Shown here: positions 41,776 to 52,540 of the stretch, in pieces
Numbering within the stretch: position 1 is the first letter of the stretch
Layout: the number at the start of each line of letters is the position of its first letter
Assembly: GCF_025148285.1 (NCBI RefSeq)
Contig: NZ_CP102268.1
Span: 124,001-188,000 of the forward strand
Source of the DNA: Marvinbryantia formatexigens DSM 14469
GTDB lineage: Bacteria; Bacillota; Clostridia; Lachnospirales; Lachnospiraceae
Direction: 5' to 3'
Length of the DNA stretch: 64,000 nucleotides
Translations under genes and position numbers: made by a program
Notes under the pieces: model-generated
What the model was told of the DNA's origin: nothing
Databases searched by the model: none
What the model saw: the letters and a program-made list of their open reading frames with translations, nothing else

Positions 41776-42141
41776 ATGAATCAATGTGACAGAATAAAAC
41801 TTATATTACAAGAAAATAATCTAAAGCAAAAACAATTAGCCACCGAAATTGGTGTATCTGAAAGCTATATTTCCATGCTCTTAAAAAAGCCTAAAATTAA
41901 TTTATCTCAGTCCCTCGCTACACTTATTGAAGAGAAATACGGCTATAACGCTGAATGGATTCTCAATGGTACCGAACCAAAACTGAAGCAAATTAGTAAG
42001 AACAAAACCTTATCTGCTCTTCATCAAAAGGCATTATCTCAGCTTGAAAAAATGAACGATGACCAAATTAAGGCTGTGCTTGCCTTCATTAACGCTTTAG
42101 ATGACGTCGAAAAAGCACTATGCTCAAGCTCTGAATCCTAA
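41776..42141 (+). CDS. XRE-family regulator, copy 2 (separated from its promoter by the IS)
   Basis: 121 residues with helix-turn-helix LKQKQLATEIGVSESYISML and YGYNAEWILNG, paralogous to the protein at 37845-38210. GGGAGGT lies before the ATG. Its original promoter at 39900-39928 is now 1.8 kb away on the other side of the insertion sequence, so expression depends on read-through or a promoter within the IS end. The same terminator as in copy 1 follows. Confidence 0.8.
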   Translation: MNQCDRIKLILQENNLKQKQLATEIGVSESYISMLLKKPKINLSQSLATLIEEKYGYNAEWILNGTEPKLKQISKNKTLSALHQKALSQLEKMNDDQIKAVLAFINALDDVEKALCSSSES

Positions 42142-42165
42142 TTCCATAAATCATCAACAGGCAAT

Positions 42166-42193
42166 GCAGGTGTTAATCTACACCTGCTCTTTT
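42166..42193 (+). terminator. Terminator of XRE copy 2
   Basis: Stem GCAGGTGT/ACACCTGC with loop TAATCT and then TCTTTT, identical to the terminator of copy 1. Confidence 0.75.
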
Positions 42194-42277
42194 CTTGTGT
42201 ACGATTCCCCTTCCCTTGCGATTTAATAACAGCGACATTGCCACCAAAAATAACGGAAATATCTTACAGAATCTTTT

Positions 42278-42523
42278 TCAGTAAAAATTACTAATCTGCT
42301 TCCCCGTTGTTGTCGTATCTCCAAAGAGTTCTTCAAAAGTACATGAAAAGAATTTCATCAATTTTACAATTTCGGATAATTCAAACTGCACTTCTCCACG
42401 TAAACGCCTCCTGGTGCTGTCCTCACTCATTTGCAGTATTTCAGCCAGTTCAGACGTGTTGATATTAAAAAACGCCATCTTTACCCTTAGCATAGGAAAA
42501 ATATTAGTTTGTGTTCTTGCCAT
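42278..42523 (-). CDS. Small HTH regulator divergent from XRE 3
   Basis: 81 residues. The central INTSELAEILQMSEDSTRRRL is a helix-turn-helix and the following VKLMKFFSCTFEELFGD resembles the dimer region of XRE-type proteins. It has the size and probable fold of the small regulators at 37218 and 39326, with little sequence identity. Divergent from the larger XRE gene at 42698, with AACGCAAATTGCGTT-type operators between them, it looks like one half of a CI/Cro-like switch near the integrase. Confidence 0.7.
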   Translation of the reverse strand: MARTQTNIFPMLRVKMAFFNINTSELAEILQMSEDSTRRRLRGEVQFELSEIVKLMKFFSCTFEELFGDTTTTGKQISNFY

Positions 42524-42540
42524 CTTCTCACCTCCTTTTT

Positions 42541-42697
42541 AACGCAAATTGCGTTATATTGTCCATTTATATTAAACTCAAATAGTGTTTTTGTCAAGCG
42601 TATCGCGCAAAAAACACGCATTTCGCGTTTATTTTATCTTTATAAATCATTTTTTTGCGTTTATAATGTACTTAAATCGCAAGAAGGAGTATCAATA
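42541..42697. promoter_or_regulatory. Divergent promoter-operator region of the HTH/XRE switch
   Basis: Minus promoter: TTGACA (42592-42597), 17 bases, TAATAT (42569-42574). Plus -10: TATAAT (42662-42667). Two dyads, AACGCAAATTGCGTT (42541-42555) and AACACGCATTTCGCGTT (42613-42629), and a half site TTTGCGTTTA beside the plus -10 share a TTGCGTT core. They are probable operators for one or both proteins. Confidence 0.7.
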
Positions 42698-43111
42698 ATG
42701 GGAAGGGAACGTAAAGTCGAATCACGTGGTCCAGAATATGTAGAATTTGGAAATAATATGGCAAAATTAAGAAAAGCACGCGGATTATCACAGGCTGAAA
42801 TCGCTGCCGCTTTAGGAACATTGCAGAGTACATATGCAGGTTGGGAAGCGGGAACACGTAAAGTTCAGCTTACAACCATGCTTCAGCTTTCTAAATTTTT
42901 TGGTGTATCTATCGATGTATTAATCGGTACACAAAAATTTGTTAATGTACCATCAGAAAAATCTTCCTGTGAATTAAATGATAAGGAAAAAAAGCTTGTT
43001 GATATATATAGAGAATTAAATACTGCTGGAAAACAAAAACTGCAGGAGCGCGCTGATGAATTACTGGAGCTTGGTTATACAGAAAAAAGAGACATCGAAA
43101 AAATGGCATAA
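42698..43111 (+). CDS. XRE-family repressor-like regulator
   Basis: 137 residues from ATG 42698 behind AGAAGGAG. The helix-turn-helix is MAKLRKARGLSQAEIAAALG with LQSTYAGWEAGTRKVQL, typical of phage-type repressors, and the C-terminal helical half ends in a basic segment. It faces the small HTH gene across shared operators and is the most likely controller of the integrase-proximal end of the ICE. Codon use is AT-rich compared with the transfer genes. Confidence 0.8.
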   Translation: MGRERKVESRGPEYVEFGNNMAKLRKARGLSQAEIAAALGTLQSTYAGWEAGTRKVQLTTMLQLSKFFGVSIDVLIGTQKFVNVPSEKSSCELNDKEKKLVDIYRELNTAGKQKLQERADELLELGYTEKRDIEKMA

Positions 43112-43174
43112 ATATTACACGGAAAAACACTCTAAAATTATATATGTCCATTTCACTTAAACTTTAATACTTAC

Positions 43175-43190
43175 GTGTCACAAATGACAC
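43175..43190. repeat. ICE palindrome copy 7 (GTGTCACAAATGACAC)
   Basis: Both 6-base arms are perfect, with centre CAAA. It lies between the XRE gene and the first holin-like toxin, about 20 bases before that toxin's probable promoter. Confidence 0.65.
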
Positions 43191-43289
43191 ACCATGCGTT
43201 ATACTTGTTCTTTGATAATATGCTTAACCGGGCAGCCGGGGGACGTGCTTCCACCCACTCTGAGTCTTGTCAGAAGGGGGTGGTGCCTT

Positions 43290-43373
43290 ATGAGTACATA
43301 CGAGGAATTTATAATAATTCTGGCTACTGCCAGTTTGATTGTAACCATTCTGAATTATACGCATAAGAAATAG
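43290..43373 (+). CDS. Holin-like type I toxin 1 (27 aa)
   Basis: 27 residues: MSTYEEFIIILATASLIVTI then LNYTHKK. This is the pattern of the putative holin-like toxin family (Hol-Tox) of Firmicutes: an MSTYE start, one membrane helix and a Lys-rich end. Ribosome-site-like AAGGGGGTGG precedes it. A conserved leader with CTTAACCGGGCAGCCGG lies upstream. A hairpin TAGCCGT/ACGGCTA after the stop probably ends both this mRNA and the convergent RNA. Confidence 0.8.
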   Translation: MSTYEEFIIILATASLIVTILNYTHKK

Positions 43374-43462
43374 CCGTCCTACCCTGGAAAAGTAAACGGC
43401 TAATTCTTTAGTACATATTTGCCAGAGTGGGTGAGATGCATTCACTTTCCGGCTGTCTTGTT
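43374..43462 (-). ncRNA. Putative antisense antitoxin RNA 1
   Basis: On the minus strand TTTACA (43492-43497), 17 bases and TATAAT (43469-43474) make a near-consensus promoter pointing at the toxin 3' end. The transcript should begin near 43462 with AACAAGACAGCCGG and overlap the toxin mRNA tail, as in TxpA/RatA systems. The 3' end is estimated from the shared hairpin. Confidence 0.65.
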
Positions 43463-43595
43463 AAGTATATTATAGCCAGTTTTCAGAAGATTGTAAACAC
43501 ATTTTGATAAAAATAATTGAATAGTATGCTTAACCGGGCAGCTGATAGAGCGGCTATGGTTCTCCCATCCTTTGTCTTGAAAGGAGGGGATGCTT

Positions 43596-43679
43596 ATGAG
43601 CACATATGAAGAATTCATGATAATTCTGGCTACTGCCAGTTTAGTCATTGCCATTCTAAATTATGTACATAAGAAATAG
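43596..43679 (+). CDS. Holin-like type I toxin 2 (27 aa)
   Basis: 27 residues: MSTYEEFMIILATASLVIAI then LNYVHKK, behind AAAGGAGGGG. The leader contains TATGCTTAACCGGGCAGCTG. The hairpin after the stop is TAGCCGCC/GGCGGCTA. It is the second of four tandem modules with a spacing of about 310 bases. Confidence 0.8.
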   Translation: MSTYEEFMIILATASLVIAILNYVHKK

Positions 43680-43775
43680 CCGCCCTGCTCTCTGGTAAAG
43701 AATAGGCGGCTACTTCCTAGCTAATCATTTTTGCCTAGACGGGGAGCCTTAACCTCCCTTATCGGCTGTCTTGTT
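43680..43775 (-). ncRNA. Putative antisense antitoxin RNA 2
   Basis: Minus-strand promoter TTTACA (43805-43810), 17 bases, TATAAT (43782-43787). Start expected near 43775; it runs into the 3' end of toxin 2. Confidence 0.65.
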
Positions 43776-43908
43776 AAGTATATTATAGCCAGTTTTCAGA
43801 AGATTGTAAACACATTTTAATAAAAATAATTGAATAGTATGCTTAACCGGGCAGCCGGGGGACGTGCTCTCACCCATTCCGAAATCCTGACGGAAGGTGG
43901 TGATTATT

Positions 43909-43992
43909 ATGAGTACATATGAAGAATTGAACCTAATTGTAAGCATTGCTTTATTAATCATTGCAATTCTGAGTTATGCACATAAGAAATAG
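43909..43992 (+). CDS. Holin-like type I toxin 3 (27 aa)
   Basis: 27 residues: MSTYEELNLIVSIALLIIAI then LSYAHKK, behind GGAAGGTGGTG. The most diverged of the three intact toxins. Its leader repeats TATGCTTAACCGGGCAGCCG and the hairpin after the stop is TAGCCGTC/GACGGCT. Confidence 0.8.
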   Translation: MSTYEELNLIVSIALLIIAILSYAHKK

Positions 43993-44086
43993 CCGTCCCA
44001 CTCCTTGCAAAAGTAGACGGCTGATTTCTTAGTCATTTGTTTTCGCCGGGATGGGTAGTGTGCACCTACTTTCCGGCTGTCCTGTT
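43993..44086 (-). ncRNA. Putative antisense antitoxin RNA 3
   Basis: Minus-strand promoter TTTACA (44116-44121), 17 bases, TATAAT (44093-44098). Start expected near 44086. Confidence 0.65.
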
Positions 44087-44216
44087 AAGTATATTATAGT
44101 CAGTTTTCAAGCGATTGTAAACACATTTTGATAAAATAATTGAATAATACGCTTAACCGGGCAGCCGGGGAACGTGCGTGCCATCCATCCTAAATCTTGA
44201 CAGGAGGATGATGCTT

Positions 44217-44396
44217 ATGAGTACATACGAAGAATTCATGATTATCATAGCTGTTGCTGGATTAATCGTTGCGATTTCCCGGCTGCCTTGTCAAATATAT
44301 TATAGCCAATTTTTAAAAGATTGTAAATACATTTACTCAAAATTCCTAAGTGCCCGCTATATCACCAATGGCACTCCAGACATTATCAGTCTTTGA
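44217..44396 (+). pseudogene. Holin-like toxin 4, fused to antisense region by deletion
   Basis: The leader and the first 20 residues (MSTYEEFMIIIAVAGLIVAI) match the other toxins. The frame then runs directly into CGGCTGCCTTGTC, the start region of the antisense RNA, instead of ending at HKK. It continues for 39 foreign residues. About 80-100 bases holding the toxin end, the hairpin and the antisense RNA body have been lost, while the antisense promoter (TTTACA 44322-44327, TATAAT 44299-44304) is intact. The antisense transcript now starts inside the toxin frame. Confidence 0.75.
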
Positions 44397-44483
44397 TAAT
44401 ATCTTTTGTCAAATGTAAAAACCGTACAATGTTACCAGCATCGGACGGCTTTACATAGATTCCTATACAGATTCCAGAGAATC

Positions 44484-44516
44484 GGTATAATCATCCCCAG
44501 ACACGAAGATTATACC
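44484..44516. repeat. Inverted repeat upstream of the integrase
   Basis: Arms GGTATAATC (44484-44492) and GATTATACC (44508-44516), 9 bp perfect, about 60 bases before the integrase start. It may be a regulator or accessory-factor site. The TATAAT on each arm could also serve as a -10 element. Otherwise 44397-44575 contains no gene. Confidence 0.5.
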
Positions 44517-44575
44517 ATAATTCTCCCACTCTTGTATAGCTAGTTTTTATACATTTTTTAAGGAGGATTGGTAAA

Positions 44576-45718
44576 ATGGCAACAGCAAAAAAACTTCCAT
44601 CTGGTTCCTGGCGATGCCTTGCTTACAGCCATACTGAAGAAGTCTATGACAAAAAAACCGGAAAAATGAAGCGCAAGCGCATATACGAATCGTTTACCAG
44701 CAACGACCCCTCCCCACGCGGCAAAAAGGAGGCAGAATTAGCCGCTGCACAATATCAGCTGGAGAAAGATACCCTATTAATGAAAAAACGCCCGAAATAC
44801 GGTGAAATGACGCTCACAGAGGCAATCGATGCATATATTGAGTCCAGAAAGATTCTGAATCGCTCACCTACCACTATCCAGGATTATGAGTGCATTAAAA
44901 AATATGCATTCCAAGATTTGATGGATTTCAAGCTGAAGGATTTAGATGAACAAATATTGCAGGAAGCCATAAACGTAGAAGCACGGCGTCCCAGTAATAA
45001 AACAAAAAGAATACAGAAACCCATATCTGCCAAACGTCTCAAAAACGAATGGGGTCTTGTCAGCGCTGTGTTGCACAAATATTCCAAGAATATTGATTTT
45101 GAGGAAATTGAGCTTCCTACTGTCGCCCAGCGTATAGTAGAACTTCCATCCGCCGGAGATGTCATGCGTATCGTTAAAGGAACAGAAATAGAACTTCCTG
45201 TTCTACTTGCAATGTGGTTATCTTTTTCCATGTCAGAAGTACGCGGACTAACAAAATCAAAATCTATATCCGGAGATTATCTGACCGTAAACGAGGTCGT
45301 TGTTGATGTCGGACATAAAGCTGTTCGAAAAGAAATGCCAAAAAATCCCACACGGACCCGCCGCCACCGAATACCACCCTATATCAAATATTTAATAGAC
45401 CAGGTGGAGGGTGACAGCCTTGTACAGATGAGCGGAAGGGCACTTTACCGGCGCTGGATACGTCTGCAGGATGAAAACGGCATGGAACATATTACCTTTC
45501 ATGACCTCCGGCACTTGAACGCCTCTGTCATGGCATTACTTCGGATACCTGATAAATATGCACAGGAACGTGGCGGATGGAAAACTGACCGAGTTATGAA
45601 AAAAATATATATGCAGACATTTTCGGAAGAACGTGAAAGAGTCGATAGCATTATTGACAGCTACTTTGAAAGTGCTATGCAACACGAAACGCAACACGAA
45701 ATCAAAAAACCCCAGTAA
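44576..45718 (+). CDS. int: Tyrosine integrase of the ICE
   Basis: 380 residues. The N-terminal part (about 1-60) is an arm-type DNA-binding domain, followed by a core-binding SAM-like domain (about 75-170) and the catalytic domain. HDLRH (first His, Arg), GGWKTDRVMKKIYMQTF (Tyr nucleophile in IYMQTF) and the Lys-containing NPTRTRRHRIP segment are seen. The usual first catalytic Arg in (G/T)-x-R-x-x-E is not in place: here SFSMSEVRGL has Ser, though an Arg lies two residues after the Glu. The second His is Trp. Such variants exist in Firmicutes integrases. It ends 17 bases from tRNA-Gly. Confidence 0.9.
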   Translation: MATAKKLPSGSWRCLAYSHTEEVYDKKTGKMKRKRIYESFTSNDPSPRGKKEAELAAAQYQLEKDTLLMKKRPKYGEMTLTEAIDAYIESRKILNRSPTTIQDYECIKKYAFQDLMDFKLKDLDEQILQEAINVEARRPSNKTKRIQKPISAKRLKNEWGLVSAVLHKYSKNIDFEEIELPTVAQRIVELPSAGDVMRIVKGTEIELPVLLAMWLSFSMSEVRGLTKSKSISGDYLTVNEVVVDVGHKAVRKEMPKNPTRTRRHRIPPYIKYLIDQVEGDSLVQMSGRALYRRWIRLQDENGMEHITFHDLRHLNASVMALLRIPDKYAQERGGWKTDRVMKKIYMQTFSEERERVDSIIDSYFESAMQHETQHEIKKPQ

Positions 45719-45733
45719 ATACTGAGGTTTTTA
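45704..45733 (-). terminator. Terminator shared by integrase end and tRNA-Gly 1
   Basis: On the minus strand AAAACCTCAG/CTGGGGTTTT with loop TATTTA and a T run, one G-U pair. It overlaps the last codons of int and lies directly after the tRNA 3' end. Confidence 0.7.
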
Positions 45734-45735
45734 AG

Positions 45736-45808
45736 AGCGCGAGACGGGACTCGAACCCGCGGCCTCGACCTTGGCAAGGTCGCGCTCCACCAACTGAGCC
45801 ACTCGCGC
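45736..45808 (-). tRNA. tRNA-Gly (GCC), copy 1
   Basis: 73 bases, full cloverleaf: acceptor GCGCGAG/CTCGCGC, discriminator T, anticodon stem CGACC/GGTCG around TTGCCAA (anticodon GCC), T loop GGTTCGAGTCC. No encoded CCA. The integrase ends just beyond its 3' end, so this is the ICE attachment gene. Its sequence is identical to copy 2. Confidence 0.97.
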
Positions 45809-45852
45809 ATATTGTTGACTTCATTTCTTTCTTGTTCCTGTCAACATTGAAT

Positions 45853-45881
45853 ACTATACTATATCTTTTGAAGTTTGTCAA
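45853..45881 (-). promoter_or_regulatory. Promoter of tRNA-Gly 1
   Basis: TTGACA (45876-45881), 17 bases, TATAGT (45853-45858). Confidence 0.8.
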
Positions 45882-45969
45882 CACAAAAATGAAACATTTT
45901 TCCAAAATTCTGCAGAAATTTTTTTGTTCACTTCTATTTGTCTGATTCCCTCATCATTTAGGACAACTA

Positions 45970-45992
45970 AAAAACGTCCACCGGACGTTTTT
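45970..45992. terminator. Bidirectional terminator between the tRNA genes
   Basis: AAAAACGTCC/GGACGTTTTT with loop ACC, symmetrical, so active on either strand. Confidence 0.75.
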
Positions 45993-46011
45993 GTCGTATG
46001 CACAACAACAA

Positions 46012-46038
46012 AAAAATCCAGTATTCAACTGGATTTTT
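46012..46038 (-). terminator. Terminator of tRNA-Gly 2
   Basis: AAAAATCCAGT/ACTGGATTTTT, 11-bp stem, loop of 5, 3 bases after the tRNA 3' end. Confidence 0.75.
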
Positions 46039-46041
46039 CAG

Positions 46042-46114
46042 AGCGCGAGACGGGACTCGAACCCGCGGCCTCGACCTTGGCAAGGTCGCGCTCCACCAAC
46101 TGAGCCACTCGCGC
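46042..46114 (-). tRNA. tRNA-Gly (GCC), copy 2
   Basis: 73 bases, identical to copy 1 with the same cloverleaf and anticodon GCC. The upstream 70 bases are also similar (TATAGTATT and GTCGACGGG-like elements), so the unit of promoter plus tRNA was duplicated in tandem. Confidence 0.97.
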
Positions 46115-46160
46115 ATATTGTCGACTTCGTTTCTTTATCCTGTTCCCGTCGACAATCAAT

Positions 46161-46189
46161 ACTATACTACATGCGTCCGAATTTGTCAA
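46161..46189 (-). promoter_or_regulatory. Promoter of tRNA-Gly 2
   Basis: TTGACA (46184-46189), 17 bases, TATAGT (46161-46166). Confidence 0.8.
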
Positions 46190-46216
46190 CACTATTTTTA
46201 AAGTTTTTCTATTTTT

Positions 46217-49209
<2,993 letters not shown>

Positions 49210-49250
49210 CAGCCGGTTTCTTCTTTTTTCGGCAAAATTATTGTGCCATT

Positions 49251-49386
49251 GTAACAGTTCAGACAGGTCTTTGCACTCGCTGCAAAGACCGTAAGAAAAT
49301 GATGCAAGAGTGCAAAATCCCATCGCGAAGCGATTTTAAATGGATTTTTGCAGGTAACAGGGCAGCTTGGCTGAACTGTTACCTGC
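49251..49386. repeat. Nested inverted repeats upstream of the guaB promoter
   Basis: GTAACAGTTCAG (49251-49262) pairs with CTGAACTGTTAC (49371-49382). GGTCTTTGCA/TGCAAAGACC (49266-49275/49281-49290) is a perfect 10-bp hairpin, and GCAGGTAACAG (49350-49360) pairs with CTGTTACCTGC (49376-49386). The last two-arm structure competes with the first. The 49149-49510 gap holds no gene. Either an intergenic repeat element or a structured RNA. Confidence 0.6.
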
Positions 49387-49510
49387 CATTACAGTTCCGT
49401 CATGCAAAAAAAATGGAAAGGCAGACCGTACAGATTTATCTGCCAAGAGCTGTTTTTCCATTTTTACAGATGTGCAAAGCGCATATACCCTTATAACAAT
49501 GAGCCTGATA

Positions 49511-50020
49511 TTAGTACAGGCTGACTTCCCGCGGCGCCATGCGCTTCATATCTTTCAGAATAACCTCGTTCGGTTCAAAGAGCACGCGCTCCAGCCCTTT
49601 TTCTCCCTTGATGATCATCGTGTACGACTGATTCTGCTCATCGCGCGAAGAAAAATCCAGCGTTTTTAAATCCTGTCTGCGATTGTAGGCATCCAGCGCA
49701 TGGGATTTTGTGGGCGCCATGATTTCCAGATTCTTGACGTCCGCGCTGTACACGCGTTTTCTTTTCTGCTTCGACATGATTTTGTCGATGTCCAGTTCTC
49801 CGTTTACGTAGAGATATTCAAACTCCACATCAAACGTCGGGATAAAAATAAAGTCCACAATCACAAGCACGACTGCCGCAATAAAGGCGAAAATTCCAAG
49901 TGTGGTAAACAGCGCCGCCAGCACAGCAAGAACCGTCACTGCGATCAGCAGGGCTTTCAAGATAGTGTCCTTTGCCGTTTTTTTTCTTTTTACAATAATC
50001 TCCGTGTACAAATCACTCAT
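49511..50020 (-). CDS. DUF6106-family membrane protein
   Basis: 169 residues from ATG 50020 behind AGGAGGACTCGG. A basic N-terminus is followed by two adjacent membrane segments (about 22-58), then a soluble domain with FDVEFEYLYVNGELDIDKIMSKQKR and a C-terminal beta-rich part ending YTMIIKGEKGLERVLFEPNEVI. This is the DUF6106 pattern found widely in Lachnospiraceae; function unknown. It stands alone between guaB and groEL. Confidence 0.7.
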   Translation of the reverse strand: MSDLYTEIIVKRKKTAKDTILKALLIAVTVLAVLAALFTTLGIFAFIAAVVLVIVDFIFIPTFDVEFEYLYVNGELDIDKIMSKQKRKRVYSADVKNLEIMAPTKSHALDAYNRRQDLKTLDFSSRDEQNQSYTMIIKGEKGLERVLFEPNEVILKDMKRMAPREVSLY

Positions 50021-50115
50021 GTCCGAGTCCTCCTTTTCGAATAGTATAGCATATACAAAGGACACTTGCAAAAGGAATTTGCAAGTGTCCTGATATATTT
50101 ATGGTGCCCAGGCGA

Positions 50116-50376
50116 AGACTCCGGAGGACGGAATCAATTCCTTCTGCCTGCAAGCAGTCAGCGGATTTTGTTTCCTGTACTTCACGCTGCGCAATCGCGC
50201 TGGCGCACACTCGGAAACTTCGTTTCCTCGTTATCCGTTGCACTCATATAACTTTACGGGAATGTGCCTGTCTGCTTCCGCAGACTCCGGAGGACGGGAG
50301 CAATTCCTTCTGCCTGCAAGCAGTCAGCGGATTTGCTCCCGTCCTCCTTACCGCCTGCTACGCAGGCGCACATTCC
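50116..50376. repeat. Intergenic 54-bp direct repeats with long inverted repeat, beside groEL
   Basis: Two near-identical copies (50116-50170, 50281-50334) of ACTCCGGAGGACGG..CTTCTGCCTGCAAGCAGTC (parts shown). The second forms a perfect 15-bp stem, GGAGGACGGGAGCAA (50288-50302) with TTGCTCCCGTCCTCC (50332-50346), inside an outer imperfect repeat (50258-50270/50362-50376, GGGAATGTGC with GCACATTCCC). The whole gap 50021-50401 contains no gene. It may be a non-autonomous repeat family or a structured RNA. Confidence 0.65.
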
Positions 50377-50401
50377 CTTTGTTGCATTCGTGCTTATGCG
50401 C

Positions 50402-52383
<1,982 letters not shown>

Positions 52384-52394
52384 TCACAGTTCAT

Positions 52395-52423
52395 ATATTA
52401 GTAAATATATGTAAAATATGCAA
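52395..52423 (-). promoter_or_regulatory. groES-groEL promoter
   Basis: TTGCAT (52418-52423), 17 bases, TAATAT (52395-52400), directly upstream of CIRCE. Confidence 0.65.
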
Positions 52424-52540
52424 CTTTATACGTCGTCAAAAAACGGAACCATTCTTCTGATAGCTCCCGATATCTTTTGAATGCTCCCGTTTTCTCACTT
52501 TTTCAATATATGTTCTAAAAAATTTGTAAACTCACGCCGC

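Larger units (their letters stand above)
1..45735. mobile_element. Integrative and conjugative element (right part), inserted at tRNA-Gly
   Basis: A contiguous block holds a MOBP relaxase, MobC, VirD4/TraG, VirB4, PrgI, VirB6-like and VirB2-like proteins, peptidoglycan hydrolases, RepA_N, ParA/ParB, a sortase and a tyrosine integrase. The integrase ends 17 bases from the 3' end of a tRNA-Gly gene, the usual attachment arrangement for such elements. The other end is not in the window, because the transfer operon runs off position 1. Gene content resembles Tn1549-like or other Firmicutes elements with a PrgI/VirB4/VirB6 secretion system. The exact right boundary inside or next to the tRNA 3' end is inferred, since the left att copy cannot be seen. 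Confidence 0.9.

Noticed and set aside
43200-44400. Regularly spaced repeats resembling CRISPR or a tandem gene duplication of one protein
   Set aside because: Units of about 310 bases each hold a short toxin frame, hairpin and antisense promoter; no spacer structure.
45736-46114. The two tRNA-Gly copies as attL and attR of a small element
   Set aside because: The 233 bases between them contain only terminators and the tRNA 1 promoter; both tRNAs have complete promoters, so this is a simple tandem duplication.
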